Below, piece by piece: positions 48,120 to 60,962 of a stretch of DNA of 64,000 bases (position 1 is the stretch's first letter; each line of letters opens with the position of its first letter). The notes below the pieces were generated by a model. That model was given only the letters and a program-made list of their open reading frames with translations, searched no databases and had not been told where the DNA came from. The position numbers were made by a program, and so were the translations under genes. This stretch comes from Atriophallophorus winterbourni (lineage: Eukaryota; Platyhelminthes; Trematoda; Plagiorchiida; Microphallidae): assembly GCA_013407085.1 (NCBI GenBank), contig JACCGJ010004933.1, positions 96,596 to 160,595 on the forward strand. Direction: 5' to 3'.

Positions 48120-48545
48120 TGTTTCAAGATTCAAGATTCAAGATTCAAGATTTATGGTGCAAGAGCAAATGGCTGTACAATACCATTGGATATACGTATA
48201 AAAGTTAAACAAATAGAACTTAAATGTTTGCGTCCATGTGCTTCAAAGGAGAAGCAAAAGTAATTTTAACTGTGACACGAATCAACAACATATGTTTGGG
48301 TAATTTGTTATCGAGGTGTGTGCGTAAGAACGAACCACTAATGGATTTCAGTAAACCGGGACCAACACAGTAGTTTGTTCCACAAACACTGCGCATTAGT
48401 GTATCCACAATTAATACTGGTTTTGGTATGTAACGATCATTTATGGATGGTGTCTATTGGTCCGACCCCCTAAAAGCCGGAACTTTGTGGTTATTTGAAC
48501 CATCTTCTGAGTTTGAGTTTTTAGTATCCATGCACGGCAATGTTT
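48120..48545 (-). mobile_element. TTGAATC-tailed retroelement 3' end, right arm
   Basis: Mirror of 4120-4545, tail at 48122-48150. Confidence 0.65.
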
Positions 48546-51500
48546 CAGCTTGTGATCAATGAGTGGCGACATTAAGACAATCGTTTCAACAGTGAGGTTT
48601 TCCATGTTTAAATACTCTAAACAGTTCTTAAGTAAGCGCGTTGGCGCTAAAATGGTTTCAGACGACAACATTCAATAAAGCTTTCAACGTTATCTACTCG
48701 ACAAACATTTTGTGCTAATGAAATTCCACAAGTTGAATAGAAATATTTACAAGCTCGTTTTAAAAATGAAATAGGTATTTTAATTAACAACTTTGCTTTC
48801 AACGAGGATGAACTAGATGAAATGACAATATGATGGTTGTACAGAAAAAAATTGAGATGAATTGGTTCGAAGCGTTCAAAAGAAATCAAACGATTTCAAT
48901 TGAAAGATTGTGCAAACTCTCACAAATGGACATTCTTTTAAATTCGCAGCGTTGAAACAATTTTGAGAATAAACCTATTAAATGATTGAAAGTAATCCAA
49001 CGTAGATTTATATATAAATAATATACCGTAAAATTTATAAGTATCTGTCTCTGAGACTAAAATAAAACACAAAACACTATAACAATAACAATTTATCCTC
49101 GTTGATATTGATTACCAATCACTGATTACCGTATTTTATTTCTCATTTCTCATTTATGTTCTTAAATGTACTTTATTTTTGTGGGCAATTCGGTTGCATT
49201 GTTTTAATTTTAGGGACGGAGATTTGTAAATCAAACGGTATATATAGTACGTAATATAGATATGCATATACATAATATTTTTGTAATAATCTAGCGTAGT
49301 TTTCGTTTGTACAACCTCGGAAATAATGATTAGTTTAAGGTTAATTTCAATGCGCACTTTAGCCGCACTTATAATGTCTAAAGCATTTTATTGCAGAAAT
49401 CTTCTGTGAAAAAAGTAAATACGGATCATGACAACGTTTTTTGTGAATATTCACAGAAATTCCATAGAAACATTAACACCACATAGCTAACAACAAGAAA
49501 CGCAAGAGCGTGAATTCACACAAGATCCTACGGCCAGAATGACGAAAAATTAGATTGCTCAGAGTTTAATAAGGCGCTGTTTCTCTTTGTTTAAATCACT
49601 ACATAGAACTCCATACTCAAGTTTTTAAAATGATTAATTAGATCTGCGGCAAGTATTGATCAAGATAATAGAGATCATCTTCATAAGTCCAGTTTGACCG
49701 ATTTACGACCAATTACACATGTTTTAATCAAACGATAATTTCACACAGCGAAAGTAAGTCTATTTTTAATGCAGTTAATGACCGAAATACGAATCTACCG
49801 AGTTAAAAATCTCAAGTTCAACTATCAGACCATGAACAAAATATTTGTATCCAGGAGCCCAACAGAATCATCTATTACAAATTTTAGGCCTCACAATTCG
49901 AGGTAATTGCCTTTAAAGTAATCAAAATTAACACATCACTATCAATTTTTGCTCTTATCAGCAAATCGTATCATAATTTTCTTTGTGGAATATGCGAGCA
50001 TTCAGGTCATTGTATTAAAACCTGATGTAATCTGAGAGCAATTAAAAAGAATATGTCGTTGTTGTAACTATCAAAATAGACATTATAAAACACTAATTTG
50101 AAATAAAATTATGCATCTATCAAACAACATCACTTGTTTGTGCAATATTATTTTCTTATAACAAATTCAAAAAAATGAAAAGTTGCACATCCTCCTTTTT
50201 GCGAAATGTGCCATTTGGAAGTAGACAAACACAAACAGCTGCAGTGACATTTAGACAAACACAAGTTTAACTGGCCCCAAGGGTAACGAGCGTTTTTTCT
50301 AACGTCCACTCTGTTAGGCACGTTATAATTCTTCATTCTCATCAACCTAATCCAAACAATGTGAAAAATAATTCATGGGAGAGGAAGTTGCTTGAAAATA
50401 GATTTTTATAAGGAAAACGACTTTCATATCAGTGTAATATGTTGCTCTCATCCCGGTACGAACCCTATCAAACATTGTCATTCAAGTACAAATATGGTGA
50501 ATTTCATATCACTTTTAAAAATTTGATGATACGACTTCTATATTTGTAAAATACTATCGCCCGGAAAGATTATAGCAAAATATAGTTCACTTTGATTGCG
50601 ATTAGTAAATCTTGTCGAAAACGGTTTGGATATATTTATTTCAAACATCATCAGCTCTTTCATAGTTCATGCAATGAAATTGATATACATGCGTTAAGAA
50701 TTACATAATTTATTTAAGGAGAAAATTGAAGAGGAAGAAAAAAAACAATATTTGAATAAAGAAAATTGCTAAACAAATCTCTCATCTACAAAGGTCAAAC
50801 TGAGATTTTTCATCTACTTTTTTACTGTTGACCCAATGCATATAATAACACAGATTCATCATTCCGAACATAGAAAATGTCATTCTTGAAATTTTAAAAA
50901 TATCAATAGCGTTTCGTGTGAGGAGTTTTTATGTTCTTTATGTGCTTTTTTCATTTGATAGAAATGAACAATCTTTCTTGATAAATATCTGTTCATCTTT
51001 ACAACGCTATTGTCCTCATGCAATATTGAGAACAATAGTTTTCCTCAAATCTGTATGATAGGTTTATCATGTATTAACTTGCCTTTCTATAAGGTGGACA
51101 TATTACGCGGCATCATAGCTACCATCTCATAGCTACCTGGGGTTGAAGGCTAAATTCAGTGGCATGCTTACACCAGTTGTTAAAGTGCGTTTGATACGGC
51201 ACATTCATCATTATTATTAACCAGAAAAGATCAGTTTTTAATCCGGCATTACTGGTAAATAAGGGTAGACCAACTTGGCGAACTCAATCTTTCAGAAATG
51301 TTTCCATTTTAGCACGAATGAATGTTAATCGTCTCAAAATGTCGTAATTTCTATTCACAAATTGCGTGTCAAATGCCTGGTTGACCGCCATATGTGAGGA
51401 GGAATTTAATACACACGACACATGATTTTTCCCCTACTAAAATCGGTTCTTGTACATCAACACGAAAATTTAAACAAACAGCGGGTACTTGCTAACTTTC

Positions 51501-51863
51501 GTGTCTGAATAAGTTACAATTAGGCCAACGATTAAAGTCTATTCAGAATGCTGGCGCATCAGTCTCAGCGCTTTAATTCAGATGTAGCATTTCATTTGGT
51601 TTGTGATACAAAACTATTCCAATTGAAGGTTATGTTGGTAGGAAACGCCATATAGGTTAGCAGGATTTTTGTGTCGAGTTAACTGTACATTGTTCACAAA
51701 TGTTTAATGTGCTTATGTTTAATGGCGATTTCGAGATGAAGCAAGTTTTTCGGAACTATTCTATGTTGTGTGTGACAACATCCCGGAACTAATCGTGATT
51801 TGTAATTAACTGTTTTGCTTTCAATATTAACATTTGTTTCAGCACTCGATTATCGGAATTCAC

Positions 51864-52009
51864 GGTTGGTCGACATCGATCATGGATTACATCACAATCG
51901 CATAATTTTTTCAGGTTCCACAGCGTTTCGAATGACTAAACAGTCCGATTCGTTAGGAACAATCTCTCCCACAGCGCTTGCGACGATAGGCACGGGCACA
52001 CGTTACTAA
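51864..52009 (-). mobile_element. RTE-like zinc-finger 3' fragment, right arm
   Basis: Mirror of 655-800. It reads YRRKRCGRDCS, stop, RIGLFSHSKRC. It keeps the GRDC residues that the left copy has lost, but both contain a stop. Confidence 0.65.
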
Positions 52010-52965
52010 TAATACCAAGCAAATAATTTAAGCAGTGAACTCAAAACAACTACAGTTTCCAAGAGCTACTATTCATAAAATAACCTAGTGTTCTGCTTAT
52101 ATATCCTGAAATCCGTTTACATCTTCTAAAAAATGCAAGTTAGTTTAGGTATTTTTATGACAATATGAACGATTTTAAAGATTTTAAATTTTTTAATATG
52201 AGATAAACGTAGTCAATATCCGGTTGGACAAAACATAGAGAAATGAAAATTTTAGAAATTTTTATAAATGGAAATGAATTGTCATCCAACTGGTATTCGT
52301 TCTGCTGAAAAGAAGTACACAAATCAGTATCTAATGACATGGTGTACTTACAACTTTTTGCTTCATCCAGGATATTGAAGATTATGTCATTACATGTAAG
52401 TCAAATACGCACAAACATTGGAGATTAAATCTCGTGATGAAGAAGCAACGTTTATTTTGTGAATGCTGTCTAACCATCTGAAATATGATTCGTACTGAAC
52501 CAAAATCATTTCTGTATTTACAACTAGTGCGGCTCGGAGCATGCACCAAGCACTTGTTGACACAAACCACTGAAATCATGTAGTTTAAACGCAAAACACT
52601 TACGTTGTAATATGCTACAAACAACGAGTACAAATAATTATTTATGGAACCTGCTTGGTTACATGGTTGCGTATTTAATTTACAACTTATTAGGTTAGCC
52701 AAATTTTCGGCTTTGCTCTTTGATAATCACAGGTAAAGAAGCAATATTTGTAGAAAATTCCAAATCTAAAATCATATATTTTTTCATCGTGTTGCTAACT
52801 TTTGCTTATGCTGTGCACTTTACAATATTTACCACCATACAATGTACAATATATAAATAATATCATATAGCGAAACGAAGAATATAAAGTCGCCAACTGT
52901 AACGGGCATCAATCCTTTCGAATAATTTCCCTACAATCACTCACACGGATCTTGGAGTCACAATA

Positions 52966-53150
52966 GTTCAATATGCAAACAATTCAATTTTAATGGTCTA
53001 AAAAGAAAAAAAGCTTTATAAAAACTACAGAATAATACGGGAACTACGAATAATATAACAATCAAAAACAGTTGCTGATTCAGTAGTTCAAGAATCAGGT
53101 AAAAATCCAAAGGGCGGAAATCGTTTTCGATTGCACAGTGGGGTGACAAG
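52966..53150 (-). mobile_element. TTGAA-tailed retroelement 3' end, right flank
   Basis: On - it runs from the CACCCCACTGTGCAATCG end to TTTTTAGACCATTAAAATTGAATTG. Same family as 25733-25880 and 26025-26205. It lies about 300 bp outside the point matching the window start. Confidence 0.6.
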
Positions 53151-53855
53151 GGTCAGGATGTATAGTAGCATTAGTTATCGCCTAGCTTAAGTCAAATGTC
53201 ATTCAAATTGCTAGGGATATTGAAAAAGGTTCTCACTAGAATGCAACAATAATTTGTATGTTCCAGCCGTTCTAACCATTTATATCGTTGTGAAATAATT
53301 TAAACTCTAGTATGTTTTAGATCGATAGAAAATGTTGTAAAGAGTAACGCTAATTTCCGAAAATAGCTCTGATTTCGTTTCACGTTTCACAGCATAGACT
53401 TGCGGTGCAAAGGATCTCGAGACATTTGTTCATTAATGGGTGCTCGCCAAGTTTAACGAGTCAGTTGCGGAGTATTCGTTATTAAAATTTCGTGCTGATT
53501 TACGTGGCGAAATTAGAAACTCTATCACTCCGCCAGCATTTACGCCACAAATGTCGTCTAATTTAAAGAGGCAGCACCGGTAACCTGTTATTTTATTTCG
53601 GCAAACATCCAATAAACATGATCATCACATGAGCTAAAACTTCATCGTACTATACAGATTGTTGATCGAAATACGCGAGTATTTTGAACCAAACATAAAA
53701 ATGCGGAATTAACAAGAAGCGCAGTCAATTGCACATCGATCAATGCAACCTAAACATTGCGTTGAGCAGGTTTATCGTGAATTCATTGAAACACTTGAAG
53801 GGACGATTCGGCCTATGCAACATCAGTAAGTTTAAAGCATCATTTAATAATAGAT

Positions 53856-53900
53856 AATGAATATATATATATATATGATATATAATATATATATATACTA
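53856..53900. repeat. AT microsatellite with inverted halves
   Basis: Two (AT)n runs separated by a few bases, able to fold as a cruciform. It lies about 1.2 kb outside the point that pairs with the window's first base. Confidence 0.7.
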
Positions 53901-55199
53901 AAAATATAAACCAACGTTTGACAGGAGGTATAGGTTTTCTCCAGCTTATTGTTGTGTTGATTTAATTATTCGATATATACACATATATATAAATGAAATT
54001 TCCTTTATTAAAAATGGTCACTAACTATTTTTCTATTTAATATAAAAATTAAAAAAAACTGTTTTAACTTTACAACAATGCCAAATTGTTGGTAGTCTTA
54101 GAAAATGGCTCAAGTTCATGGCGTTTCAAGAGTCAATGTATATAAAGTAACAAAAGTTTTTGAAGGCGGAGGTAGAACGTTCTCAACGAAGCACAGATCT
54201 AGTCGAAAGTCAGTGTCACCTGGAAGAGATTGTTAAACTATAAATTGCATTGTTTGAGAGCGTTGCAATACTGCTGTATTAGAAATCACTGCAGAGTTCC
54301 TATGAACACCTAACGAAACAAGTTTCTTCAAAAACTTGCCACAAAAGTTGAAATGTATGTTGTTCATTTAAAGATGTTTCAATTTTTATCCAATCCATGC
54401 ATATGGATGATTGTTGACCGTGTCTTCCAGCTTGGTTAATCTATTTTTGTCGTTTTGCTTTTTGCTGCAACATGAAAACGTTCCCTCCTACTTTTAATTG
54501 GTCATCGCATTATTTTACAATGCATTACCATGAGGAAATTAATCATCAAAAATTTATCATCCTCTAGTAGCGGCACCCATAATTTACTTATTTAATCTGA
54601 AGAAACGGAGTCATTGTGTTAGAAAAATCGATGGACTATCGGTCATAATTTGGATGGAGTGTACACAACCAAATCCTCCGGATTAAGCTCTGGATATTGT
54701 TCACCTTTTCGTGCATATATAAGTTTGCTTGACCTGAGTGATAGCTCTCGATTCGAGAGTAAATAAATATTTCGTTTCCTAGACTAGTGAGCAAACAGCA
54801 CAACGGCCCCAAACTGAATTCAATAGAGTAGACGATAATGGGCACCCAGCAGCGCACTCGTTACATTGGGGTGAAAAAATCGTCATTCGACGAGTTTATC
54901 TGACGATTTATATGGTAATTATTCGTGAATAAGAAAATGCTCAATGACCTGCGTCTGATTGTGCACCATCCCAGAAACAATGTTTCAGCGGTAATGTCAT
55001 GAGTCAAGTGAGGCGAGTCACGATTTTGAAATTCGAATACTTGATACCAAAATATGAACTCCATATCAGCAATTATATGGGGATATAATGTGAGGCACAG
55101 TTATTAATACACTTATTAGCGTAACATCATAAAGAACTCAGACATTTTGTGATAGAATAAGCACCGTCCAACTGTCACTCGTAAATCTGCCTGCATTCA
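53901..55199. other. Right flank, no gene recognised
   Basis: AT-rich, with short open stretches only and no splice-bounded exon that I could support. Confidence 0.5.
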
Positions 55200-55480
55200 G
55201 ATAAATTATATCAACCATTGGAGTAAAAAGCTTATTTTAAGTAATAAAATTAAATGCAAAATCATATTGCGTTTGTATGTCACCGTTGGATAAGGTTGGT
55301 TCGACCAACCTACAGACGCAAATTGTTTTCTTTTATTCCACTGTTTCAAGCGCATGTGGATCCTGATCTGACTGTCCCTACCTGATGAATGCAAACAGTA
55401 CAAACCTCGTCGTAATTGGTGCGGGATGGAAGTGCTGGCAAATGATCATTTATGTTCAAAAACTAAATGCAGTTATGATA
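55200..55480 (+). mobile_element. Decayed SINE-like hammerhead repeat
   Basis: CTACCTGATGA at 55378-55388 is followed by CAAACCTCGTCG, where a functional copy has GAAAC and GGTCGTG. The downstream GATGGAAGTGC matches the 36.8 kb copy. Stem II is lost, so this is a relic. Confidence 0.5.
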
Positions 55481-55959
55481 CTCTTATTAGGCGTAGTGCT
55501 ATTTCCACTCTTCTGACTACGACTAAAAGATTCGTTCCCATGTGCGTTAGAAACAAAATTGGATGACAATATTGGTTAATTTTTGTAACTATCAAAAACA
55601 TTCGTTATTTGATCATTACGTAAAATCTTTAAAGTTGCTACAAATCTCTAAGTTATTTTACCGTCACGCCAAAAGTGCAAACGTCACTAATCAACCGTTT
55701 ATTTTCATCTCTGTGTACGTTGTGGAACAGATTGCTCTTCTCGAATCGGACTCCATTGTAATGCGAGACAATATGGGGTGTAAAATAATAATGCGCGGAC
55801 TATGTAACTCCGTAGTCAAAATCGAACGAGAGAAGCCAAAAACAACAAACATTCACCAGTTAACCTGTTTATATTGAACGCAATGTGTGGTTGCTCATTA
55901 CAAATTTCACCAGACAACGTAAATCTTAATTGCAAATTCCGTTTCAATTAGGTCGATAA

Positions 55960-56290
55960 ATTAAAAAATGACGCACGACGGGTTCCGTGTTGTTTGCAGT
56001 CATCAGGATAGTGCGATCGGGATCTATATGCCTTACAACGGTGGGGAAACGGTAAACAATTTGGAACTTTGAAACCACTGTTAAATAAGGCTGGTATGAC
56101 CAACTTGCCATTGTACATCCATCAACCCATGTGAATGAGGTTAAACCTATGAGCTTTGAACAAACATCCATATTCACATGCATTTTCATCACACACTCCA
56201 CAAAATGCACGCAACTACAGTTTTGTTTTGAACACATGGGTTTAACCCCATCTATTTGTGTGTGGGCACATGTGAATGTAGAGGTTGGTC
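55960..56290. mobile_element. Two decayed pieces of the SINE-like family
   Basis: On -, 55970-56030 has CCTGATGA and CCGTCGTG at hammerhead spacing with eroded stems. On +, 56235-56290 has a B-box-like GGGTTTAACCCCA followed by TGTGTGTGGG, matching the 5' part of the family. The two pieces face opposite ways, so this is a rearranged or nested pair. Confidence 0.4.
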
Positions 56291-57954
56291 GTGACAGCTT
56301 AATCTAAGAGTGTTCTAAACGTTCTTTAGAGTGTGAAGTAATAGTGAATGAAAAGTGTCTCTTTTTAGAATTCGCGTCTTACTTTGTTGTCAGTAAAGAT
56401 TTTATGTTTTCCTATTGATAGGAAACATAACACGAAGTGGTGTATGTGATAATGCGAGCAGGGCAGTTTGGTTAGCGCTATAATTTTACCTACCCATTTA
56501 TCCCCAGTTTTGATGGAATCGGGTTTCAGCTCTGTTTACAAAATTGCGACTACAGCGTTCTTAAGTCTAGGCGGTCTTGAAATGTGTACGTGTAACAATT
56601 TTCTGCCACAGTACGTCTTAGTGAATGTACCATTTACAGTAGTCTGCAAATTAAATGTTACAACTTCAAAACGCATTACACATTAGGTATGGAACTCAAT
56701 ATAAATCACCTGCGCTGTAGGCAACTTTGGAAACTTAATTCGGCAACGTATTTGACACTTAACAAAATCAGATGATGTAACGGTTGGTTGAATGAAGAAT
56801 GATTTGGTTTGGGCTGGTAAAGCTGACACTAGTTATCAAGTCTCACACACGTGGGTCTCTGCAACGTTTAGACAAAGTGCCCAAAATCTCTTCAAATGAA
56901 CATTTTCGGATAATCGAACGCTTTTCATAAAACTTTCAGTATGTTTATTTAAATGAGAATCGGTGTTAAAAACTAATTTTGTTGATTGTTCCGATAGTAT
57001 TTAATGATTTTAGAGTGCATATGCACTGCGTTCCAATGCTTTCAATATTTAAAATGCAATTTCTTGCATGTTCAGCAATTGAGAGATATGATTTTTTTCC
57101 CTGCTAATTTCTGTAGGAAAGTTAACATGTCCATGAAAAATCGAAAAATTATCTCGGCTTACAGCCAACCGAAGCTACGAAGCTCAAAAATTGAATATTT
57201 TTTTCTATTATAAAACCCACGGTCCATGTCATGTCTGACCTAAACTCCATTGACATTAAAATGATAACGAAGATCAATCCATCAGCTCATCTTAAGGTTC
57301 AGCTGAAACCATTAGATTCAAATACGAAGGTCACAGAGCAAATTTTCGCAAAAAATGTCAGTGTAATCTGTATCAACTTGCAGGAATCCAGCGAGACATA
57401 TTTTCGAATAGACAAAAACACGACCTAGAACAATGGTTCGGAAACTATCAGACCTACAGCCGTTACACGTTTGGCTCGTCACCTAATCTCTCTACATTTC
57501 GGTGTACCACGTCTACTGAAAATAACACAAAATCATTAAGAAGGATATGGAAACTGTTATTTTTAATTCTACCATGGTACGTGCGTTTCCCGAGTACAAT
57601 ACTCGAATCTATGCCAGTGGGAAAGAAAAGGACATCTCGATGTTCGTAAGAAGAGCAACGAGCGCAGTCAATACGACGAAGGCTGTTAAACAACAACAAC
57701 AACACGACTACAAACAGTGGCTTTATATCACAGAAACGATAGTAGCGAGTGAGTGTGCCGTTGTGAGTACCTTCAGGATAAACCGGTTATTCAATAACAA
57801 AGGTGACAGAACAAATCCTTTGAAATTCACCTTCCTAACAGGTGCTTCGTAAGCATTACTTGGCGATTACACAGGAAAAATATTCCCAGCGACGTCAGAA
57901 TAAGCACATTAACGGCAGCCTCATAAACACAAGTTGAAGAATTGTCGTGCAAGG
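56291..57954. other. Right flank with weak open stretches
   Basis: Open stretches at 56468-56686, 57231-57428 and 57547-57852 (+) look somewhat protein-like but lack recognisable domains. The last runs into the TTGAATC-tailed repeat, so it may be the coding end of that element. Confidence 0.35.
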
Positions 57955-58350
57955 ATAATGAAAACTCAAACTCAGAAGACGGTTCAAATAACCACAAAGG
58001 TTCGTCTTTCAGGGGGTCGGACCAATAGACACCATCCATACATCATCGTTACATAACAAAACCAGTATAAATTGCGCATACACTAATGCGCAGTGTTTGT
58101 GTAACAAACTACTGTGCTAGCCTCAGTTTACAGAAATCCCTTAGGTGTTCGTTCTTACACACACACACACCTGGAAAACAAATTACCAAAACATATATTT
58201 TTGATCAAAATTTCCTCTCTACATTTCACACTTAAAATAACTTTTGCTCCTCCTTTGGAGCACATTAAAGTACGATTTGTTTAATTTTTATAAATATATC
58301 CTATGGTGTTGTACAGCCATTTGTTTTTTACCATAAATCTTGAATCTTGA
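57955..58350 (+). mobile_element. TTGAATC-tailed retroelement 3' end, right flank
   Basis: Diverged third copy of the 4120-4545 repeat: same AACTCAAACTCAGAAG start, GGGGGTCGGACCAATAGACA block, CACA run, and a two-unit TTGAATCTTGAA tail. Confidence 0.65.
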
Positions 58351-59052
58351 AATCTTTCAGCAACTCATAATTCATCTTTAACAGAGTAATTATCGATGCG
58401 GATACTCAATTTATGTTAGCCAGTAATAAAATCATATATACAAAATGAAGTACATGAATGACTTTTAACTAGCTCTGAATTGAAAACCAAGGTTTATTGA
58501 TCTGCCAAGTTTTTCTCTCAATAATTACTTCACAGAAGCTACTCGATACACATCTGTAAAATTAGCGTTTTATTTTGCAAATACCAAGCTATAGCATTTT
58601 AAATTTAGCAGATTGCATTACTTTCAATAACTTTTTGTCTACATTTATTATCCCATTTTTTCTAATTATCGTGTCAAAACAGGGTTACAAAGTTGATCGT
58701 CTTTCGATTTCATATGTATATTGCAATTTTCTGTTTATATTCACAAATTTATCTAGCGAGTGGTGAAACTAATAATATTGTCCTCATCGGCCAACAGCCA
58801 GAAACTGGTTGAGGTTTGTACGTGCGGAGAATGATAGTAGCAATACGCAATGGATGAAACTTTCATGCTTTCTAATCTACATTTAAGGTTGAACCCCACG
58901 CAATGCTGATCATATTTAAATTCCATGTGTGCAAATAATCGTCGGATTTTAATAACAAGTAAACAGTTTAAGAAATAATGTTGGATAAATTAGAAACTTG
59001 CTTAATTTTATGGTTGATGAAACTTGATGGCAACGTTTACGGACGAACTCAC
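58351..59052. other. AT-rich stretch, nothing recognised
   Basis: Could hold the last exon of the possible Ig-type gene on -, but none is well supported. Confidence 0.4.
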
Positions 59053-59217
59053 CTCATCTTTGATGATATCAACGCATTGTATTTCATACAGCTGTTGTAA
59101 AAGCAGTGAACAGAATAGCAACATTTTTAATGCAATTATTCCTCCGACAATAAACATGATGATGCATCCAAAAGGTTCCCACTCGAAAGAGAATCGAACG
59201 TTTGGTTTGTCGATCAG
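59053..59217 (-). CDS. Possible membrane-span exon of the same protein (3)
   Basis: 55 codons from CTG after GATGTAG to GATGAG before GTGAGT. It reads LIDKPNVRFSFEWEPFGCII and then a span of over 20 hydrophobic residues ending LQQLYEI. The W-x-PF before the span recalls basigin/neuroplastin proteins, but that is a weak resemblance. It could equally be a fourth span of a tetraspanin. Confidence 0.35.
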
Positions 59218-59281
59218 CTACATCGGTTGTTGGCTTCTATTCCGTATGCGTGTAGCTTTTATGAAATGTTTCTCCACTTAC

Positions 59282-59396
59282 TTGTGTGCAAACTTTTGAT
59301 TGGACAAAGTTAGTTCCCCCACAAATGTAGCGCAAGTATGCAGTCCACCGTCGTGCGTGGAAAGTTCATGTTTCACTTTCGATGTAATGTTGAAAC
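59282..59396 (-). CDS. Possible exon of an Ig-type membrane protein (2)
   Basis: It lies between GTGTACAG and a good GTAAGT donor. It reads FNITSKVKHELSTHDGGLHT then CATFVGELTLSNQ. The D-x-G-x-Y/H-x-C pattern is that of an immunoglobulin domain's second cysteine strand. Its exit phase (2) does not match the entry phase (0) of the next piece, so the model is incomplete. Confidence 0.35.
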
Positions 59397-59447
59397 CTGT
59401 ACACTACCAAATGATTGGGAGGTATTTTTTTATTATTGACCAATGAC

Positions 59448-59633
59448 ATGTGGGAAAAAAGAACCAATCGCTGTCGGTCTGTTCCGTGTACTGTTCAGTC
59501 GATGTAAGGAAAGCTTGCCAGACTGTGTGAACTTGATTTTTGTGTTGTAATGATCTAACCAGAATTGTTTCCGTCAAATTTGGTCGTTGGTTCACGAAAT
59601 TTATTTGCTTTCTATTCAACTGTTTCACAAAAT
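59448..59633 (-). CDS. Possible exon of an Ig-type membrane protein (1)
   Basis: On -, after TTAAAG, 61 codons start DFVKQLNRKQINFV and end TDSDWFFFPT. A stop follows unless splicing occurs at the weak ACAT/GTC site, which would leave a 51-nt intron before 59396. One N-glycosylation site (NLT) is present. The call rests mainly on the neighbouring piece. Confidence 0.3.
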
Positions 59634-60199
59634 CTTTAACATTATTTTAGCCAAATGTTACGAGAAGCACAATTTTCAATGAATATTTATAAAACAAAAC
59701 AGAAAAGGTTATAGTCCTGATGGGTTTGCGTGGTATAAGCGCATTCACTTGTCACAGTATATACTTAGTCACGGAATAAGTGTAGCATAAAAAATACTTT
59801 TATTGCTATGAGATCAACAGATGGTGAAACGCTGGAGAATAAACTCCTAAATGAAATATTAGCACTGTTCTAAGTGACTCAACAACTTGAGATTGCTGAA
59901 TGGGTGAGAATAAAATTGATTCGGTTTGAATGGGTAGATTTTTATGGAGTTTGGTAACGATAAAACTATTCCTTAGGCATATATTTGTTTAACATCCAGA
60001 CTGCCATTCGCAAAAGTTAAATTAATCCATTTAAGCGGCATTACTCATAAAATAACGCACATCGTTGATCAGTATGGCCATGCTCGTTGAAACTTAGTTA
60101 GATGCGACTTAAAGCCAGGGAAGAGCAGACGCTGTTTTCGAATGCTCACGTACCGAATACAACCTACGAATCAGGACGCATCGCTGTGAATGCTCTGGG

Positions 60200-60825
60200 A
60201 ATGATTGTTGTTGTTGTTGTCCTTCTTCGGTTAACATCACAAGTGTATACCGGTTTTATGCTTCACATCATTACATATGAGTAAACAGTCCGATTTGGCT
60301 GGAAAAACCTTTCTCCAGGCGCTCATAGCGGTAGGCAACACTGGGCCGATTGGCGGCAATTACACACTGACGGTGTGACCTACGTTTAGCAGCCGATAGC
60401 AGTGTCCGCCGTTTCTCAACTTGTAAAGGTCGTTTTACACAGTGCCACCAAATTGAGCGAGTAATCACAAGTTTTAGCGAACTCGTAGATACAATATCGC
60501 GAACTTCCATGTCTCTTTGTAAACGTTTTTGTACCGCCAGTGCGGCCTGTCCAAAGATCGAATTCCTGATTTCATCTCACCAAAACGTAGATCCTTTGGA
60601 ATACGACCATTTTTGATTATGTAGATATGACCCAGCCAAAGTAGGAGGCGATAACATAACATGGTAAACATGTACTGTAGACCAGCTTTAGATAGAACGT
60701 GAGTATTCGTTACTTTGTTCATTCACAATATGCTCAAGATACGGCGATTGCTCACTAAATTGAAAGCATTCAGCATCCGTCCGTGTCTTGCGTGGATGGC
60801 CCCGGTTTCACTTTGAGAATGGTTA
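60200..60825 (-). mobile_element. RTE-like retrotransposon relic, right flank
   Basis: On -, HGRMLNAFNL, NKVTNTHVLSKAGLQ, LLLWLGHIY, NGRIPKDLRFGE, then a degraded zinc finger (SSQIGLFTH), and a tail of (CAA)n at about 60206-60225. It is the same family as 45889-46817 but older, with frameshifts and lost cysteines. Confidence 0.75.
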
Positions 60826-60962
60826 TTAATCCCAAATCGAAGAAATTATACCAGCAATATCATTTTCACAACTTGGAGAATTCAAACAATACGTTGAACT
60901 TCAGCAGTGGTATCATTCAAACTCTGGGTTCTGGATGCCAAGCAGTAGATTTAGTGATGAGG
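60820..60962 (+). CDS. Possible isolated exon, unknown product
   Basis: An open frame reads MVINPKSKKLYQQYHFHNLE and SSGIIQTLGSGCQAVDLVM, ending at GATGAG/GTAAAA, a fair donor. It abuts the RTE relic, and no partner exon is recognised. Confidence 0.2.

Larger units (their letters stand above)
27998..52663 (-). repeat. Right arm of giant inverted repeat
   Basis: Reverse-complement partner of 1-25732. It carries its own Delta-like gene on the - strand. Arm-specific differences include an RTE insertion at 45889-46817, about 66 extra bases near 43215-43280, about 41 extra bases near 38175-38216, and a replaced block at about 28945-29590. Whether homology continues past 52663 cannot be seen because the left arm runs off the window. 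Confidence 0.95.

Noticed and set aside
1..52663. Palindrome as a missed-adapter (fold-back read) artefact
   Set aside because: That artefact gives identical arms. Here there are private retrotransposon insertions, indels of 41 and 66 bp and numerous substitutions. A haplotype join is still possible.
55563..55877. 104-codon + open stretch
   Set aside because: No domain, splice support or start context. Kept out of the gene list.
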